In this document: one piece after another, positions 1 through 9,405 of the stretch
Position numbering within the stretch: the first letter of the stretch is position 1
Layout: every line of letters starts with the position of its first letter
Assembly: GCA_019693395.1 (NCBI GenBank)
Contig: JAAMXP010001965.1
Span: forward strand, 1 to 22,806
DNA length: 22,806 bases
Direction of reading: 5' to 3'
Source of the DNA: Ettlia oleoabundans
Taxonomy: Eukaryota; Chlorophyta; Chlorophyceae; Chlamydomonadales
Made by a program: the position numbers and the translations under genes
Notes under the pieces: generated by a model
What the model saw: the letters and a program-made list of their open reading frames with translations, nothing else
Databases searched by the model: none
What the model was told of the DNA's origin: nothing

Positions 1-184
1 GCAGCCAAGCTAGCACCAGCAATCGGAAGCAGGTGGCACAAATGACAATACAAATATCGACAATACAAGTATCAACAACCCGCAAGCGCCCTTGCAACGG
101 ACGGCGCTTTTGAAAAGGGTACAAAATGGTACAAACTCTAGGTAAAATGGCTGGGGGTAAACTATAAACAAAGCAGCGATGCAC

Positions 185-2967
185 CTGGTAGGCTGCCTCC
201 TCTGCGGCCTCGGTAAGGGGCTTCTCAGAAGGTACGCCCATCGCCTCCTTGGCAGTCTGCAGGTGGGAGGTGGCAGCCAGGGGTGCGATTAGGAGGGCAA
301 GTCGGGCGGCAATGACGCATATGTGAGGGCTGGCAAACCATTGAACAGGACACAGACGAGGTAGGTGGGCAGGCACGTGGGCAGGAAGGCATGAAACAGG
401 CGGGCAGGCTGGAGGGAGAATGGAGGGAAGCTAAGCTCCGGCATGACTCCAAAAGTAGGTCCCCTCCACACCTGAATTGCCTGGGAAGCCTTCTCCTGGG
501 CAATGCCGGTGAGGTTGGTGGTGGCGGCGCCTGCAGAGGTGAGAGGAGCAATAGTGGAAATAGGTTGATGGAGATACGAACAATAATGTGGGTGCAATTT
601 TCCGAACATACCACAACCACTCAGACTCAAGACAGCAAAAGGGGCCAAAATAGCTCACCCGCCCGACCACCAGAGGGCATGGCCTCAGGTTTGACAGCGG
701 AGGCGGGAACGTAAACCATCTCTTCGCCTGCAGATAGTCGGGTAGCAACACGAGGAATAAATAAGACCATGACCCGCATGATGCATACTGGCAATTCTGT
801 GGGTGCTTCATGAATTGCAGTATAGGAAGTGAATGAGTGTAGGGGCAAGTGACAGGCAGGCCACAGTAGAAAGCCTGGCTCAATCTACTTAGCCTGCCAG
901 CTTACCCTTTGCACCGTGGTAGGCACCCTTTACGGCCTGCTCGGCAGCATTCAGTGCACGGCTGCCCGCTTCCACCACGCCACCAGCAGCAGACTGCAGT
1001 TTAATATCGAGGTTGAGGTGGTAGTATGTGACACATAATGATGGCTGAACATGCCCAACAGCAGAAGCATGGGGGAGTATATTATGCCAGCACAACGATG
1101 GCTCTCAACATGCCTCGCAACCAAGAAAAGGTCGAGGGCTTTTTAGTTACGAGGCACACTGGGTGGAAAACAGCACAACTCAACAGGTATGCCGCTGAGA
1201 ACTATGGGTTTCACATTGGGATTCTCTTTCCACCGGCCGATATTCTGCCGGACGCGGGCAAACAAAAGGGTTGGCTCTACTAGGAAAGTGCCAGCTGGCG
1301 TGAGCTTCTGAAGGCGAAGACCTACGCCTCAGCGTCAATTGGCTTGCTGACGGTAACCCAGCTACCAAGAGTGCTTGCTCCTAACTCAGCACAAACAAAT
1401 AACAGGCGTGTGCAACAAAAAACAGGTTGCCCCCCACTGACGTTTGTATCGCCAGCGGTTACAGGCAGCGACCACATTAATGGTGCTTGCTTGGGCCAGC
1501 CTTGTTCACAGCACTTGCCTGTGTGGCGCCAACAGCAGCTCCTGTGGTGTAGGCGGCGCCTTCACCCGCCCGCCTGGCCACATCGCCGGTGGTTGCGGCG
1601 GCAGACTCGGCCGTTTCACGTGCGGCACCCGCCATCTCCCCTGCATGTAGGGTAGGGGTTGTGGTGTAAGACGCTGCATGCCAACTAGTCGACTCAAGAG
1701 TACTGGGCGGGCAGCAACCAACATATTATTCAGTTCAGCAAAATTGCCATACGTACTGGTGAACACTCCCACAATTTTCTCCAGCCCTTGGCAAACAAGA
1801 AAACACATACACCTGCCACAGTTTTCTCCAACCCTTGGCAAAACAAGCAAGCACATGCACCTGCCATCTAGATTACCCATAAGGGCCTATCTCACCAGTG
1901 CGGGCGCGCGTCTCTTCCATCCCCCTGCTTGCCATATCAGCGGTCTGGCGAGCGGTGTCTTGCGCAGACTCGGCAGCCCCACGTGCCTGCAAGGAGAAAC
2001 ACGGAGAATTACCACGCCAAGTACACACTCTCAAGCCTCCCTTTGTCTCAAACAATCTTGAGTAGGCTAGCACGTCCAAGGCTATTGCTGGTCCCGTATC
2101 ACACGCGATGCCAGTGCACACAGCAAACACGGCACCTGTGCTGCTCAACAGTGACACTCAAGGTCTGCGCCTCTGGCGTGAGGGCAGGCAAAAGGCAATC
2201 ACTGACCTTGTGCTGGCCCGCAAAAAGGGTCTGGCGGGCGGTGTCTTGCATGCCCGACACACGGTCAGCTGCAGGGCAGGGATGGCATGGCAGGAATGGA
2301 GAGAAAGGCCGTTGTAGACATCTACTGCAATACAAGCAAGCTGATTTATCTGGGCAGCATTGCCAATGTAATGCTCACCAATGAGCAAAGCGCATCGACG
2401 CATCTAGCACCTCATTGCTATCAATGCCATCAGACTTACCTGTGGCAGCGCCAACGTGTCCACGAGGAGGGGTGGCGTCGGGGGTTGACGGCCCCTCCTG
2501 ACCGAATGCTGGCTCCCTTACATGGGGAGCAACTGGGCTCTTTTGAGCCTGCAGCAGGAGTGAAGCATGCGATGTGTGCCTTCAAATAATTTCCACAGTG
2601 GTAGTGCATGCCGCAAGCCACGGGTGGGCAACCGCATGGTCCAAGACAATACTAGGTTTGCGAGGGTGCCGAACCAATGCCAGCATGCCTCAATACAGGG
2701 CTAACTTCTGGCCAGTGGCAACACAAGCTTTTGCAGCCCTCTGAAGCTGGCCTAAGCTGTTCCTCTCTGTTGAAGGCTCCTCTTTGCCTGCCAAAGCAGC
2801 TTCCCTGACCGTGCGCCGAGGCTGGCCCTGTCATTAGTTTGACGCGCTGCGGCATGCACCGCCCCTTGGACGTCCTGCAGGCGCACCTGGCGTTCTTCAG
2901 GCTCCGGCCCTCCCACAGGGATCTGGCGCACCACCCCTCTGGTGGCACCCCTTCCGTTAGAGGCCAT
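185..2967 (-). CDS. LEA-like amphipathic helix protein, 3' end off the window
   Basis: Spliced model: exons 2967-2788, 2548-2440, 2268-2207, 1986-1896, 1640-1519, 993-906, 727-659, 530-472 and 256-185. All phases agree, giving 284 residues before the model leaves the left edge. The product is rich in Ala, Thr, Gln, Glu and Arg, with repeated short blocks such as AQDTARQTADMASRGMEETR (near residues 124-143), GMQDTARQT and AGAARETAESA. This resembles group 3 LEA (LEA_4) 11-mer proteins, which are largely disordered and protect proteins or membranes during drying, cold or salt stress. There is no transmembrane segment. The start at 2967 is the first ATG of an exon that continues the LEA-like pattern. 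The exon 1 donor is uncertain: I used a GC donor at 2788, but GT sites at 2887 or nearby are possible. The intron 1518-994 also has a GC donor. The exact family is inferred from composition and repeats only. Confidence 0.62.
889..993 (-). other. Alternative terminal exon of the LEA-like gene (intron retention)
   Basis: If the donor at 906/905 (AAGG|GTAAGC) is not used, the exon reads five more codons to a TAA at 889-891 and ends ...GAKGKLAG, itself a believable LEA-type C-terminus. If it is used, the phase-1 junction joins exactly to exon 727-659, and the following exons also agree in phase and stay LEA-like. Both transcripts could exist; the short one would lack about 66 or more residues. 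Confidence 0.4.
1771..1865. repeat. Imperfect tandem duplication, about 47 bp x 2
   Basis: Positions 1771-1817 and 1818-1865 are head-to-tail near copies. Each begins ACA(A/G)TTTTCTCC, has CCCTTGGCAAA in the middle and ends CACCTGCC. The copy lies wholly inside the LEA-gene intron 1895-1641 and does not touch its splice sites. Confidence 0.85.
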
Positions 2968-3502
2968 TCTGGCAGGGTGACAGCCGAGGGTTCTATTCTC
3001 ACAATTGGTGCTGGCAGAAGTAAAAGATTGCTTCAAACAGAATCACGAACAGCACTTACAAAGAGCTGGGAAATGAGTAACAAGACAGCATCCGATGCGC
3101 GGAGAAATGGCCAGGAGGCCGAGGGAGGTGGAAAGTTTGTGCTCCGTTTTCCAGCTTCCTCCCTGCTACATGACACTAGACCGAGGTTGTTCGGTCTGCT
3201 GGAAATCGTTTGGCCACCAACTCGGTGCGCCCTTCAATCGCAGCGTGAACGAGGGGCATCCGAGGGACGAAATGCGCTGGGTAAGGCAGAAACCCCAGTC
3301 GGGGGTAGCTTTTTAATAATGGAGTACGGACGGCGTTCCGCTGGTTCCGAGCTGTCGAGCGCTGGCGTTGAGGAATCTCGTGCACCACCGCCGCCCCTAC
3401 GAGCGCTGCCGCTCCCGCCGACGGTGAGTTGACATAGCCATTTGCCTCCTGCGGCTGCAGAACCACGAACCTGTGCCAGGCCCCGGCTTCCTGCCTGTCA
3501 CA
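2968..3502. promoter_or_regulatory. Divergent promoter region between the LEA-like gene and the 22-mer repeat gene
   Basis: The 535 bp between the two start codons must hold both promoters and 5' UTRs. I see no clear TATA box. Open frames cross it on both strands (3176-3586 minus, 2839-3432 plus), but neither shows family-like sequence. The two flanking genes encode similar kinds of amphipathic protein, so shared stress control is plausible but is inference. Confidence 0.45.
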
Positions 3503-4951
3503 ATGGCGCAAGCAGCTGCTCACGACAACAGAGAGGTGCAAGGTCCGGTGAGCTGCTGCTAGCAGGTGCTTGCTGGAATGAAGCACAGCAGTTCCTTTTT
3601 GCCAGCACTCCTGGCTGGAGTGTTTGCTTGTGTGACATTAATTAGCAGTCAAGAGATGTCTGCAATCTTCCAGCAGGAGCTTCAGCCGGGAGTTGGTTGC
3701 ACTGCAGTGATTCCTTTGTTGGTTTGTGTAGGAACAGTGGCAGAAAACGGCTTTGCCCCCTGCTGCAGCAGGCAAGGTTTATACCAACAGCGTGTGCACC
3801 TTGCGCAGAGCTTTGCGCCTCCTGTCAATTCCCCTCTGACGTACCAAGCTCTCCTGGCTCCTCCTGTTGCTTTGGTCTGCAGACACAGGGGCCAACAGAC
3901 AAAGGCGCAGGAAGAGCGGCGGCAAACAGGGATGCCAACAACAGCCCAAGCTCCAGAGCGGGTGACGCCTCTGCGTCCGCCCACAACATTAGCACCGAGG
4001 CACAAGTGGCACAGGTGTGTGCTTCAAATGCCGCGCCTTGCCTTGCCTTGCCTGCTTTTTACTTGCAGCAACCTCGCCATTTCCAGCTCTGGGCGGAGTT
4101 GTCATGCTATAACAAAAGTCCTGTCTCGGCTGTGCTGGGGGGTGTCAAACTGTCACAGCGCTGCTCTGCCGGGGGTGCAGGTAGAAGCTGGCGGTTCAGG
4201 CTGGGGTTGGGAGCAGGCCACTGGATGGGCTCAACGTCGGTGGCAGGACTTGCAGCAGGGCGTGGGGCAGTCATGGGAGGCAGTACAGCAGGCGGCCGAC
4301 AACGTGCAGCAACACTTGAGCTGGAAAAGCTTGGAGGAATGGCAGGAACGGCACTGGCAGGCGTTTGAAGAGCGGCAGCGGCAGCGCCTGGCTGCGCTCA
4401 CAGAGGAGCAGCGGCAGCGGTGGCAGGAGTTCGAGGAGAGGCACCGGCAGCGGCTTTCAGAGCTTACAGAGGAAGGGGAGCAGCTTGTGCGGCGAGAAAT
4501 CGCGGCCTTTGAGGAGTGGCAGCAACGCTACTGGGCAGCCCACCACCCAGAGGAGCAGGCAGGGGCGCAGAGCGGCAGGAAACCCAGCTGCCCACAATGC
4601 CGTCTGTCCTTCCTCATGCTGCCGCTGCTGCCAAACTTGCGCGAGAACCTCGACCGCTTTGGTCTCAGGACAAAGGTGCCTTGATTTGCAATAAACTGCC
4701 TGACACCAAGCCCACTTTGCTTGGGTGACGTGCAAGAGCAACACATACCCACGCAGCCTTTGTCCGCCTGCCCCCAGTTATGCCGGTGGCTTGACACTTG
4801 CCTGCCCCTGCCCCTGTATCCGCCCACCCACCTGCCTGCACCATTGCAGATGGGGATTGTCGGCGAGATGCGGGAGGCCGGCACCAAGCTGGCTGGTGGC
4901 TGTCGGGTGGTGGGCGACGCGCTTGGGGTGACTGGCAGGAAAACCAAGTGA
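3503..4951 (+). CDS. Amphipathic 22-residue-repeat protein of unknown function
   Basis: Exons 3503-3547, 3883-4014, 4181-4675 and 4850-4951 all join in phase 0 and give 257 residues. The start sits in a good context (CACAATGGCG). Residues 1-59 are Ala/Ser/Asn/Gly-rich and probably disordered. Residues about 70-165 are Trp/Gln/Glu/Arg-rich helix with a clear 22-residue repeat: WQAFEERQRQRLAALTEEQ is followed by WQEFEERHRQRLSELTEEG, with further degenerate copies before and after. Eleven/22-residue periodicity is typical of apolipoprotein-like and LEA-like helices that bind lipid or surfaces. The last exon (EMREAGTKLAGG..., ending TGRKTK) is again LEA-like. The exon 3 donor (AAAG|GTGCC, 4675) is the least certain junction, so residues about 185-224 may be wrong. 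I do not recognise an exact family. It sits head to head with the LEA-like gene. Confidence 0.6.
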
Positions 4952-5302
4952 ATTTTAGCGATTTGAGGTGGCGGCATTGTAGCTAACCAAGGATTCACTG
5001 CCAATCACACACTCACTCACTCGCACTGCAACCAGTAAAACGCACAATGCTTGTCACATATGGTTTTAATAAGGTGCAAATTGATTGTCAATTAGATGTC
5101 ATTAGATAGCAGCATAAATATACAGCACCAAGAAATCAGGAAGGAATCACACAGCAGAAAGGTGGGCACGCATGGACTTGCAAATGTCATCAACGGCATG
5201 GGTAGCATGAGATTCCAGATTGGTAAGCATCGATGGTAAGCAGGGGCTGACTGTAGGAAGGGCTTAAAATCGCAGGATGGTAAGCGGTGCAATTTTTGCG
5301 TG
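4952..5302. other. Intergenic region between convergent genes
   Basis: This stretch holds the 3' UTRs of the 22-mer repeat gene (plus) and the SirB1-like gene (minus). No exact TGTAA signal was found for either; there is a TGTAG at about 4979 and, on the minus strand, a TGTAT near 5120. Three copies of TGGTAAGC occur at 5221-5228, 5234-5241 and 5278-5285. No gene is seen. Confidence 0.5.
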
Positions 5303-8300
5303 TCACTCTGAACCCTCGCCTAACACCAGCAGGAGCCTCGTTTTTTCCACCAAGATCTCCAGCATATGTATCTCTTCTGGCTCCAATGCCTGCACAGCCT
5401 GCCGAGTTGCCGCCTCTTGCTTGGCTGCCTGCAATGCAAATTGAAACATTAAATGTTAAGATGTGCTGGTTCGTTGCTATGCTGGCTTTGCTGGTTTGAC
5501 GAATGACAAAAGGTCAGGGGTGCAATGTGTGTCAGTGCGCCATGCATGATTTGTCCACTACTCCTGTAAGCAGCGACAAGCAGCAAGCCTTGCTTTGGCG
5601 AGGCACATCAGAGTCCCGCACCTGCAGTACGCATCCCAGCTCCTGCCACGCGTCTTCGTACTGCTTATCGAAAAACAGCAGCAAAGCGTACTCCAGCTGC
5701 GCCGTGCTGCAGGAGGTCATATGATGCCAAAGGACACACGAACAGGAGGGTGTAAACCAGTAATACGAAAGACTGCTCGCTACAAGAGGGTGGGCGACCG
5801 GGCGTGGGGTGAGTTCAAGCACTGCATGTGCTAGGAACGCACGGTGCCTTTGGGCCAGTGCAGATGAACCCTTTCTAGCAGACTAGTGGCACACAGTCCA
5901 GATACTGCAGCTGGTAGGCTGCGTACCAGGAGCGGCCACAGCGGCAGCAGCAACAACGCCACCAAAAGCAGCACACTATCAGCAGCTGACCCAACAAAAT
6001 AGCGGCAGCAGCACAGGGCCTCACAGATCGTCTCGGAGCAGCCAGGCACGCTTCTGGGCCGCAGCCAGCGCTCGCTGCAGGTGGTACCCGCGGGTGGGCC
6101 ACCACTGCTGCCTGCCATTGTCCTGCAGCACAGGCGGGGAGTGCGGCAGCCTGCGAGGTTCACATGGTGACTGGAAGTTCAGTAAATCACACAACCCTCC
6201 TCTCTACATGGAACACGCCCTATCCTGCTTAGTGCGCTATTGGGTATGACCAACACTGCCCATCGGCACATCTAGATCAACTTTCCCTGGACACCTTTAG
6301 GAAGCAAGAAGTCACCAAGAGCACGCCACTTGTGCAACCCCTTCCTGTTGCGACACAAGCCCCAGCCCAGCCTCAAGCTTGCCTGATCCTGATCGCCAGC
6401 TTCTGGCTCTGTGAACCTGACTTTGAAGTACTGGGTGCCATCCTCATCCTCGCCGCTGCTTGTCTGCACCTCTACATCCCGGTACTGCCCCAGTGCTACC
6501 TGCAGGGCAGGGTGCCAGACAGGTAGTTGAGCAGGAAAGGCAGTCCAGCAACCACGTGGGTGCTGGACTGCCTTTACAGCACCCACGGGGTTGGAAGAGC
6601 AGGCAGGCGGGTAGCACAGCATCAGACATAAGTGGCACAACACAATCAGTTGGGAAAGGTTGCTTAGCTTTCGTCCCACCAGCCCATGCGGGCAAGGCAG
6701 ACAAAGCCCCACGGCAGCTGGACCTACACGCACGCAGCAGCATGGCATAGCTTCCTCTACCTTCCCTCCAGCTTCCTCACCTCCAGAGAGATTGGTACTG
6801 CCCAGATGGGCTCCGGCGGGCAGCCCACTGCGGCGCACCAGTGGCTATCGCGCAGCACGCCCAGCATTCCCGCCAGCACAGCAGCACTAGAGCAGGGCTG
6901 CAGCTCTCCCTCCACCTCGAATAACTCCCGTACCTACAGTACCATGTATTGCAGTGCCAAGCGCGTATCAGTAACATGTGCTGCACTGCCTTGGTGCTGT
7001 GCTGGTGGCTCGTACATCATGGGGGCGGGGGACGGGGCGAGGGTAGCGGCTTTGGCCCACGCTGAGCCAACCAGCCAGCCCGACCGGAGCTGATGCAAGC
7101 GGTTGATACAGCCGGGGGTATGTGATGCAGGCACTTGCAACAACCAGTGGCAACGAGTGCTGGGGCATTTTGAAACCAACAAGGTGCAAAGGATGCATGC
7201 ATGTATGTAACAGGCACAGCACATCCTACCAAGGAGAAGTCGCAAATCGTAGCCAACAACGCCATCAAGACGTGCCTCAAGCACAGCACAACATGACAGC
7301 AGCTTCACAGGCAGCTTGGCTGCCCACTTGCCTCACTGACGCTCAGCAGTATGCCCTCTGAGTATGGGTCGATCACAAAGCTCTCCCCAGCCACCTTCAA
7401 GCTCACGCTGTCATCATCAGGCATCAGCACAAAGTACCTGCACATTGAGTGAGAGGGTGAGGTGGGAGGGGTGGTGGGTGTGGGTTTAAATGGGTGTGGG
7501 TGGGTGGGTGGTGGGAGTGATGGTGGTGATTGGGGTGGGGGTGGTGGGGGACGTGCACCATGGCAGTTGCGAGTTGAGAGCTACGTGACCAGCTGACATG
7601 CGTGGCTGAGGTGAGGCAGTGGTGCAACACGCCAGTCTCCCAACAGCGTGCACCAACCGTAACCGCTCCGCAGTATCTGCCTACCTGCCTCCCTCAAGTG
7701 CCACCGGCTGCAGCGGCAGGCTGAGACGCGCGCAAATCTCGAGATAGAGCACAGCCAGGGAGCCGGGGCTGCCATTGCCGTTTTCAAGAACCTTGCTCAG
7801 ACGCGAACTGCAGCGGGCAGTCAGGAAAGCAGTGCTTCAGCCAAGAGCGTGCCCCCACCAGGGCAGAGGCCCAACAGCCATGGCAGGTGGCAAGATCTGC
7901 AATCTAGCAGCCACACCACAACAGGCTGTGCATGGCAGCAGGGGGGTGGCCACAACTGGCAGGTGGCATGTTGTGATGAGTTGACCACTGAAAGCCAATC
8001 GAGGGGTGGTTGGGCGCCTTTGCATGCACTCACTCAAGAGGGTCGCCATGCCGCCTCTGCCGCCGGTAGCCATGCCGCTCATATAGCACATTGTTGACGG
8101 CCTGCACGCAGCCTTAGAACACCGCACCATTGTTTAGAAGGGGCCATCACCCCATCATCGAACAGAAACACCCACAACATTTACCACCCCCTTTTCCCTC
8201 TACAACTCATGCCACCATCATGGGCTGCGTGCGTCACCACATCAGCCAACCATTCTGCTGTAGCAGCTTTCCCATACCACCCAGCCATCTCACCCACCCC

Positions 8301-9159
8301 CGTCTCACGTTTATTAGCTGCGTTGGGTAGCTGCGCACCATGTCCTGGTGCAGCGTGAGCAGCGTGGAGTCTGGCACCTGCTTGGCTGCCAGCAGGATGG
8401 CATCAGCCACCCCCAGCTCCTGCAGATTGCTGTAGAAGGCGCGGGTGGCCTCCTCGGCTAAGCTCTGGATGCGGTCTAGGCTCCAAGTGGAGGCGCTGCC
8501 CACGCTCCTGCTGTGAGAATTATGGGAGAAAGGGAAAGAGGGAAGAGGGAGACATCAGGGAGCGGTGTGCAGGTTTGAAGGTTCGGTGGTGAGAGGTGGG
8601 CGGCATGGAAGGGAGTGCAGCGATTGCCAACATCAGCCGACCGAGAGAGCCCTCCACGGCAGGCTCATGAGCAGGCAGGCGGCTAAGACGTGCACTGGTC
8701 CACCCGGCAAGCACATTAAGCATAGGCACAGGCTTATTGCTGTGCAGGGCAGGCTCACCCCCGAAGCGCATCGCCAAGCCCCTCTGCTTCTGCATATGCG
8801 GCCTGCGCTGCTGCTTCCTCCTCCAGAGCTATCAGCAGGCACGCCTTAGTGAGGTTCGTGTGCGCTGCTTCCTTGAAGCTCAGGGCTGCCCAATCAGCCA
8901 CAGCGGCACTGCTGGCAGGCAGGTCATCGGACGCTGCGCGGTTGGGGCTGCCTTGCCGACCCCACTGCTCCCGCCGCCAGTGCCAGTGCTGGCTCCCGGG
9001 CGAGCTGCCGAGGCTATGGCAAGGCGCTGCAGAATACCAACATCTATTCTGCGCCAAGCCGTGTCCACCGGATGGTCTGCAAGCCGCACCAGGCGTTTTC
9101 AGAGCTGCCGGTAGAGAAAGGTGCAGGGACTGCAACACGGCAGCCAAAGCAGGCGTCAT
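5303..9159 (-). CDS. SirB1-family (transglutaminase-like) protein with TPR-like C-terminus
   Basis: Ten exons: 9159-8759, 8510-8309, 8101-8034, 7807-7685, 7437-7332, 6933-6781, 6499-6383, 6074-6025, 5706-5622 and 5428-5303; phases all agree, 476 residues. The SirB1/Transglut_core2 signature is clear: INAVNNVLYERHGY (residues 200-213), a DPLDSRLSKVLE stretch, then GSPGSLAVLYLEICARL (236-252) and SFVIDPYSEG. Residues about 391-435 (AAAQKRAWLLRDDL, then AQLEYALLLFFDKQYEDAW) look like TPR helices, as at the C-terminus of SirB1 proteins. Biochemical activity is not well established for the family. Introns 7331-6934 (GAG|GCAAGT) and 6382-6075 (CAG|GCAAGC) have GC donors. The first about 75 residues are uncertain: the only in-frame ATG is at 9159, but that stretch has odd composition and another frame there also looks leader-like. 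An organelle location is possible. It is divergent from HflX. Confidence 0.75.
7492..7515 (+). repeat. G-quadruplex-capable G-rich tract in an intron
   Basis: Five GGG runs lie within 24 bases (7492, 7498, 7502, 7506, 7513) with loops of 1-4 bases, matching the G3N1-7 pattern. It sits in the intron 7684-7438 of the minus-strand SirB1-like gene, so the G-rich strand is the template and the transcript is C-rich. The surrounding 7451-7550 is a wider GGTG/GGGTGT-rich stretch. Confidence 0.6.
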
Positions 9160-9405
9160 ATCAACTGCAAATCCAGATCTGCCGCCGATGGCCGTCTGAC
9201 TTGACAAATCGGCGACACAAATGCCGGGTGCTGAGCTGGCCCGTAGTTTGCTGGGGTGGCTGTGTTACTCTCTCTCTCTGTGTCGTGGCAACCAAACAAA
9301 CAGCCGATCCTGTCTTTCTGATTAAGAATCGACAACGAACCAATCAGCTGAACAGGCGTCAACTGGGGTTGGGGGCCTCCTCACGTGGCGCCTTCCTCGC
9401 TTGGA
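9160..9405. promoter_or_regulatory. Divergent promoter of the SirB1-like and HflX genes
   Basis: Only 246 bp separate the two start codons. The stretch contains a (CT)6 run at 9268-9279 and a CCAAT at 9340-9344 facing HflX. CT-rich tracts and CCAAT boxes are common promoter elements, but neither is proven here. No TATA box is visible. Confidence 0.45.

Noticed and set aside
1038..1283. 81-aa plus-strand open frame
   Set aside because: It lies within the long LEA-gene intron, on the other strand, with no motif and no promoter signal.
3012..3060. Possible 5' UTR intron of the LEA-like gene (TTT|GTAAGT ... CCAG)
   Set aside because: It would be under 50 bp, while every other intron here is at least about 114 bp.
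2839..3432. 197-aa plus-strand open frame
   Set aside because: It lies antisense to the first LEA-like exon and runs through the divergent promoter; it shows no family-like motifs and no splice logic.
3176..3586. 136-aa minus-strand open frame upstream of the LEA-like gene
   Set aside because: It overlaps exon 1 of the plus-strand gene and has no recognisable domain. It could be a 5' UTR piece, but nothing supports coding.
4516..4728. Alternative frame (AAAAAKLAREPRPLW) at the end of exon 3 of the 22-mer repeat gene
   Set aside because: Reaching it from the repeat frame would need an intron of about 30 bp. The AAAG|GTGCC donor gives an in-phase join without it.
5221..5285. Three TGGTAAGC copies as a regulatory array
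   Set aside because: The units are only 8 bp, unevenly spaced, and lie between two gene 3' ends, so chance is a fair explanation.
6272..6382. Continuous C-terminus of the SirB1-like protein ending ...GVQGKLI
   Set aside because: It is the intron read through. Using the GC donor at 6382 joins, in phase, to three further exons with TPR-like sequence and a sensible stop.
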